A program made the translations under genes and the position numbers. A stretch of DNA of 64,000 nt from Euryodendron excelsum (taxonomy: Eukaryota > Streptophyta > Magnoliopsida > Ericales > Pentaphylacaceae), in contig CM065394.1 in assembly GCA_033060915.1 (NCBI GenBank), forward strand, positions 22,249,001 to 22,313,000, read 5' to 3'. Positions 58,601 to 64,000 of the stretch are shown piece after piece (position 1 is the stretch's first letter; the number at the start of each line of letters is the position of its first letter). Below the pieces are notes generated by a model. The model saw only the letters and a list, made by a program, of their open reading frames with translations. It searched no databases and had not been told where the DNA came from.

Positions 58601-61600
58601 TGTCAAATTTCGTAATTGTGTAGGGTTCTAGATAGTTAAGAAGCATATATACAAACACTTTATATGAACATGATATGCTACACATACGTTACGATAATTA
58701 TGAAAAAGTTAGGACACGACAAGGACATGGCGATAGAGAAATATGTATCTTATGGTATATATAAAATGAAAATAATAACTTATTCAGTTTTTATGTCACT
58801 AATATGTTAGGATTTTACAGATGTTAGAAGAATTAGAAATTATTTAATTTAACATTTTATACACGGAAAAAAAAATATGAACAAGTCTAATATCTATATT
58901 CAAAAACTATATTCCTAAACAATTTCAAAAATTAATTTGAGCTTTAGGGTTTATTTATTTCAAATAACTTCACATTGTTTGATTTTAACTGGTGGATTCC
59001 AAGTTATTTTTCTTCAAATTTATGCCAATGCTCATATGTTTTATATGTTTAAGCCATAGACAAGTGTCTCTTAGGTGTCCAAACTGCCTTCAATTCCAGA
59101 AACATTAAAGAAAAATTGGACACTTGGATTAAGTGTCCTACTAGTATTAGTATCCGACATAATACATGTGTTTTTTTATTCTGTAAGGTCCATATAATTA
59201 TTGAGTTGTATATGTATTTGGAACAAGTTATAGGAATTGAAAAAATTCTAGAGTTGACTTTGTGTGTCCAAAGAGGGCTTTTGCCCGAAGGACCCTAGTG
59301 GAGAGAAGAAATATGGATTGTACTCTTCCATGGGATTGTACTGTTTCATTGACGTATTAGAACTTTTGCTTTATCACCTATGAAGGTAGGTAATTTTACT
59401 GTTACACCGAACTAAGTTAATTCTCTGTGTTATGTTTTTTTATTTTTATTTTTTTTTATTGTAAATCCCAACATAGTAATCTTTGTTTACGAGTTCATGC
59501 TTCTTAGCTAAATAGACACGTGACATGTATTTGGGAAACCATCAAACGTAAGTCTTCCTATTAATTAGTAATACGCAAAAGTAGAACTGTAGTAAAAGTG
59601 ATTTAATAGCAACATCGGGAGAGCTATTAGATAATTTTTCTGTGGAAATTTAATGCAAGGTTTTCAGACTAATGCGAGAGATTAGCCATGGTGATTCTTT
59701 TCTTTCTGATATCCTTAGTCATTTGATAGTGGGGTAGAGTAGCATAGCTAGGCTACTACCCTTACATATGAGAAACTATTCAGTGCTCTTAGAGTGTCAA
59801 GTGCAGGAGTGGGACTGAGTGATATGTGAGAGGTACCATGCACTCTCATCTTTTGGCTAGCCTTCTAATTTACATTATTTATCCATAATGTTTTAGCAAC
59901 AATTTATTCTACTGGCATCCCCCACTATTTATAACTCTCTTTAAAGCTCTAACCCAAGAACAATATCAAAATTTTGTATATTGGCTTGTTGGTTATCCCT
60001 ATTTTTTCTATACATTTTTATGCAATAAAATTAGCAGTCAGTGAGGTTTCTATTGTACATCAATTAAAAAAAAAAAAAGTCGTCTAATACACATTTTTGA
60101 TTTTCGGTGTAAAAAGAAAATTTTATGAATTCTCTTTTTTCCTAGTCCATATTATAGATGAGGGTTGTATCTTGTTTTTATAGTTGCATCTGTTTTGGCA
60201 GTTTTCATAATATATATATATATATACACACTTTTTTGGCTTTAAAAAAAAAAGAATTTAAATGCACAAAGAAATAATTAATTTGTCTTTTTTATTATAT
60301 ATTTTGCTGATGTTGAATATAAACTGATTTTAATTTTTATGTAAAAAATTTAGTTTTGTATTTTAATATATTTTCATGTTTGAAATTACTTCCATGTACA
60401 AAGAAAACTTTAAATATAATAACTATGCCCCTCTGAAAAATTTTATTTCAAGGTTTGGCATCCGCAAAACAAAATCTTGGTTTAGCCGCTAGCCATGTGT
60501 CTTTAGTTCTCTGCTCATATGGGGTAGGTCCTCCACCTATTAGCTGAGATATTTGACCTCACCTACTGGGGAGGATTCCACTACTATGTAAGTGGTGAAA
60601 CAAAGATGATATGATGCTCCAGCCATAGTTACTGGAAAACTCATTTTAGAGGTAAAAATGCGTTTCTTCGAACGCGTTTCCGATACCGGTATGAAACTCG
60701 TTTGAAAATTTTGAAAAAACGTTCAAAAAATATTGAGAAAATGTTTCAGAAAATCTTAGAAAATGATTGGAAAACTCTTGGGATATTTAACGGGAACTCT
60801 TGAAAAATTTAGAAAAAATGCTTCGAAAACTTGAAATATTAATTTTTATACATTTTCTTCTTAAGTTCTAAAGAAGTACCTATGAAATTATTTATGTAAA
60901 TTTTTACTAAGTTTTTCAAATATTTCCACTAAATTTTTTAAAGGCCTTCTTTGAGTTTCGCAAAAATTTCCTAATAAAATTTCTATTAAGTTTCCCAATT
61001 ATTTCTTGTTTCCCGTTTTTTCCTATATTGTTTTGCCGCGTTTCTTGTTTTTGTTTTCCTTAATATTTTTCTCTTTTACTTTCTATTTTGGTAACTATGC
61101 TCCAGGCGCACTGAATAATTTTCCTTACATACGCTTGCTCTGGTTTTGGATTTTAAAGAGAGGCAATGTCTGAAATTTCATTCTAATCAGCATAAAATGA
61201 AATACAAACCAGTTGTCCTAAGTAATGCAAGATTGGATTTTAAGTCATTGTTACATTATATATATACATATATTGTTACAAAACCCAATTTGTTATTTTA
61301 TGGCCATAAGGGGAACCAAACTCTCAGCTATAACCTGTCTCGAAAAGGATTAATGGTAATAGTCAACCCATTACATGAAACATGGGCACAAGCAAATACT
61401 CTACCACCAACATTGCACAGCAACATGATCCTTTTATATTACGATTTCACTTCCCTCATCAAGTTTATCTTTCAGTATGAAAAGGAATTAAAACTGAGAA
61501 CTAACTATAACAGAAACTTCAGATAAATCCATTATTCAGATGGCAGTTCAATACATGCACTTTCGATACTCTTGTAAGACAAATACTTATATACCTTTGT

Positions 61601-62604
61601 TGATCTGATTTGCTTCAAGGAGAACTCCAGTTGGTGTTCAAGCTGCTCAAGCTCCTTTATCGTCAATGGGCCCAAATCTTCCCCAAGAAGGTTCCTGCAG
61701 GAATCAGGATTGAATTAATATTCAGATTAGAATTATATATTTTCTTTCATGGATCTTTAACTAGAAATAGAGAACAACTATGCAAAAAAAAAAAAAAAAA
61801 AACATGTAACATTAGTGAATTTATAAATATCAAATTTGCATACCTCTGAGATTGTTGTAGGATCTCAACTCTTGTCTTGAGCCTCAGATATTCATGGTAG
61901 CTATTCTGCTTCAGGACATGGTAACCATTAAATTTTGTCATATGCTCATTTTCATACACCACAAAAGGAAATGAAATTAACATCTATCTTAACATGGTAC
62001 TCTACACAAATAAACACAACTTGAGAGAGATGACAATACTCTTTAGAATAAATGTGTATCATATAGGCTGTAAAAGGAACTAAGCTATTCAAGCTCAGTT
62101 TGTGTTCGCTTCGTTAGAAGCTCGTTCGATATTGACTTATTATGTAAATAAGTCAAGTTTGAACACATTTGAAAGCTTGTTAATTTTTTGAGCAAAACTC
62201 GAACTTGACTTGATAAGTTTATATACACTAAAAAATTTAAGTTACTTGAGCTCGGCTCAATTAAAACTCGTTTGAAATCAGTTTGAAAGTTTAACAAACA
62301 AAGCTTAAACACGTTATCAAGCTCCTAAAAGTTTTCAAACTAAGCTTGAACAATATATTACTCAGTTCAGCTTGGCTCATATATAGCCGTAATGATACTC
62401 TTATAAAGGGAATTTGCTTAAAGGGCATGGACTATAAATACCAACATAAATACAAAAATTTGTAAAGTCATGGTTGGGAATGCCTTCATAACTAAAAAGA
62501 GGTTCAAGAGAATTCGTCGGTGTACCTGGCTCTCATTGAGAGATTGGCCGGTATCCAGTGAACCATTGCTGCATTTTTGGTATCTTTCAAGCGTTTTCAG
62601 CATG
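55667..62604 (-). CDS. SEP1-like: SEPALLATA (AGL2/LOFSEP-type) MADS-box gene, exons 2-8 (5' partial)
   Basis: Seven exons read 62604-62526, 61905-61844, 61694-61595, 57443-57402, 57304-57263, 55987-55836 and 55751-55667, total 562 nt. GT-AG sites and phases agree throughout. The first visible exon begins 'C ATG' completing a Ser codon, giving '[15 protein letters not shown]', the usual SEP I region. The K domain follows ('[20 protein letters not shown]'), then '[14 protein letters not shown]' and '[14 protein letters not shown]'. The last exon ends '[11 protein letters not shown]', the SEP1/2-type C-terminal motif. Exon sizes 79/62/100/42/42 are those of SEP genes. The missing first exon (MADS box, about 185 nt) must lie beyond 64000 or be lost. 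SEP proteins are partners that bridge floral MADS complexes. Introns 4 and 6 hold repeats. Confidence 0.9.
56379..57051 (-). mobile_element. SINE-like retroposon in SEP intron 6, split by a nested element
   Basis: A poly-T tract starts at 56379 (poly-A tail on the minus strand). The body, read on the minus strand, has a B-box-like GGTTCAACTTC near 56540 and a tail-proximal 'gagaggattagtt'. Perfect 16-bp duplications TTGCAACAACATAATT flank the insert (56363-56378 and 57052-57067). The insert is 673 bp, far more than a SINE, because an element of the 'aggggcc' type sits inside it (about 56560-57015). The short 5' piece of the retroposon survives at about 57016-57051. Confidence 0.75.
56560..57015. 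mobile_element. Element nested inside the SINE-like insertion
   Basis: It starts near 'gtagtagaaccagaaatttt', contains 'ttttagaggggtag' and 'aactttaggggacc' phrases, and ends near 'agccctgcccaccccttt'. It belongs with the dispersed elements at 35140 and 47610. Exact ends are uncertain. Confidence 0.5.
57500..57680. mobile_element. Decayed dispersed element in SEP intron 4
   Basis: It begins 'cagtcgcggatctaaaattt' and has 'gggttaaggtaaaa' and 'ttgagagggctatt', as in the copy at 47610. No ORF. Confidence 0.4.
59870..60500 (+). repeat. Dispersed repeat, copy B (in SEP intron 4)
   Basis: Same order of phrases as 25970-26600: 'caatttattct', 'aaagctctaaccc', 'aaaattttgtata', 'gtcagtgaggttt', 'ttttcggtgtaaaa', 'gatgttgaat', 'ttcaaggtttggca'. 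No coding potential seen. Confidence 0.6.
60624..61099. mobile_element. Non-autonomous TIR element in SEP intron 4
   Basis: The ends are CATAGTTAC (60624-60632) and GTAACTATG (61091-61099), a perfect 9-bp inverted repeat. CTCCAG occurs just outside on both sides (60617-60622 and 61100-61105), consistent with a target duplication of 6-8 bp. The interior is built from 'gaaaattttgaaaaa' and 'gcgtttc' phrases, with no ORF. Confidence 0.6.
62090..62390. repeat. Degenerate 'gagctcggctc' repeat in SEP intron 2
   Basis: Recurrent phrases 'aagctcgttcga', 'cttgagctcggctcaa' and 'cttggctcatat' resemble a widespread plant repeat type rich in GAGCTCG-like motifs. No ORF and no clear ends. Confidence 0.4.
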
Positions 62605-64000
62605 CTAATGTTGAAAGAAGAAAGAACCATAATCAGAACTTCGTTTATTTTTTCTCTTTTGGGTGAGTAATATTAGGAATGCTTAAGTACATAAAATTAA
62701 GTTGGGACGAATACTAATGCCTTTTATTAACAAATGTTGAGGGAAAAAAAGAAGAGATTTTCAACCCATAAAAATCCATTACTTCTCAGCTATTAAATAG
62801 CTTAGCAATTTTATGCTATGATATATGCACATCAAGAACATAGATTTAATTTATTTATATTCTAAATTTCACAATCCGTTATATATATATATATATATGT
62901 ATATAGTTATAGGTCTAAACAATCCACAATTATGATTCATCTCAAAATTCATGCAACTAAATGCAAGCTGATATCTTAACTGCAAACACATGTAGGAAAA
63001 AAAGTTAATTTTGACAAGAGAGCATGTATTCTAGCTTCATACCTTCCGGCTTTAGCAACCAAAATTGGAAATGTAGGGTTTTGACTCCTGTTTTGAACCT
63101 TTTGGACAACACCAACCGTCATTTACAATAAAAGGCTCCAAAGTACCACTAAGATTAAACCGTAAAAGTGTTCCTGTCTTTTATATTAGAAAATCAATGG
63201 AAAAGGGATTTCAATACGATATGTCAACAAACTTTAAATTATTTGAAAGATTATTTTAATCAAACTTGGTCTTCCAATGAGAGCCATTGAATTGTTTTTG
63301 TAGTGCTAAGTTGCTCTTTAGTATGGAGAATGGACGATGTGGGGAAATCAAAGGAGAACTAGGATGCCATGCATATGGTGCTAAACTTAATTTGAGTTTG
63401 TTTTTCTGACTCAGTTAGCCAGTCAATCTCTTTAAATTCATTATATAATCATGATAATCTACTAAAAATGAAAATAATATGATGAACATATGTTCCTACA
63501 TATTGGAATGGGGTGAAATCATATACTATTTACAAGCAAGGTAAAATATGAGCATGTAAAACATAACGACCCTTCCATAGAAGTAACCTCTCTTATGCTG
63601 TTTTTTGTTTGGGGAATGGTGTGGAAGGAAAAGAAAGGGGGGAACAAAGAGTTTCTCTCCCGGTGCAGTTTGAGTAGTCCGCCCTCGAATGTGCCGATGA
63701 GGAGAAAAGGAGAGAGGGAAAGGAGAGAGAAAAGCCGACTTTGGGTTTTAAGAGGTAAGAAATTCCATTTTTCCTTCCATTTTGCCTAGCAATCTTTTAT
63801 TCACTGAGGATACTATGGTTCAGTAGCATATAAAAACCCATCTTCTGTTTTTTTTTTCTCCTTCAACCGAATGAAAAATTTGGAAGAACCAATCCCTTCC
63901 TACTTATATACTAGGGTTGTGCATGGATTCAGATTCAGACTAAACCCAGAATTGATCCAATCTTAAGCTATTCCAAATTATTAGATCCACAACCGAATTG
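62605..64000 (-). other. Probable intron 1 of the SEP-like gene; no exon recognised
   Basis: No MADS-box coding sequence is found on either strand up to the window end. It contains a TA microsatellite near 62880-62900 and purine-rich DNA at 63610-63740. Confidence 0.5.

Noticed and set aside
61146..61526. Plus-strand open frame of 126 codons in SEP intron 4
   Set aside because: It lies inside the intron of a minus-strand gene, has no conserved domain and contains a TA-rich stretch. Judged chance.
63041..63110. Possible SEP-gene exon with a GTATGA donor on the minus strand
   Set aside because: The sequence before the donor-like site encodes nothing like a MADS domain, and the expected exon is 185 nt. 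The match to a donor is likely chance.

Overview
The window is nuclear DNA of a flowering plant, most likely a woody eudicot. It has AT-rich intergenic DNA with many dinucleotide microsatellites, long introns, decayed LTR and non-LTR retrotransposons, and genes of plant-specific families. No rRNA, tRNA, CRISPR or bacterial-type operon was seen.

Host genes, left to right. (1) 4904-5059 (-): first coding exon of a galacturonosyltransferase (GAUT11-like); the rest lies beyond the left edge of the window. (2) 23049-29640 (+): a complete three-exon adenine nucleotide carrier of the ER-ANT1 type, 312 aa. (3) 31077-32614 (-): a three-exon universal-stress-protein-like gene with an in-frame TAA in exon 3, so it looks like a pseudogene or null allele. 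(4) 43337-49146 (-): a complete eight-exon AP1/FUL-clade MADS-box gene, 246 aa, ending in the FUL motif. (5) 55667-62604 (-), continuing right: exons 2-8 of a SEPALLATA (AGL2/LOFSEP-type) MADS-box gene; its MADS-box exon is not in the window. Genes 4 and 5 form a head-to-tail SEP-AP1/FUL tandem, an arrangement known to be ancient in angiosperms.

Transposable elements fill much of the rest. 1-1077 is an LTR-like remnant. About 1150-4070 is a decayed LINE (-). 8642 to about 15000 is a broken Ty3/gypsy Tat-lineage element: a 5' LTR, gag with eight TAG stops, protease, a truncated RT fused to a 59-bp hairpin-bearing tandem array, and an antisense extra ORF. 15086-20426 is a structurally complete Athila-like element without gag-pol, with 1.27/1.30-kb LTRs and a perfect 5-bp target duplication ATCAG. 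37346-42759 is a degenerate Copia (Tork/Tnt1-like) element with perfect 5-bp duplications ACGAA.

Smaller insertions include SINE-like retroposons (one in a SEP intron with a perfect 16-bp duplication and another element nested in it), hAT-like and foldback MITEs, and several dispersed repeat families with two or more copies here. One family has copies in introns of both the ER-ANT1 and SEP genes. Exon boundaries were read by eye from GT/AG sites, reading phase and family similarity, without transcript data.
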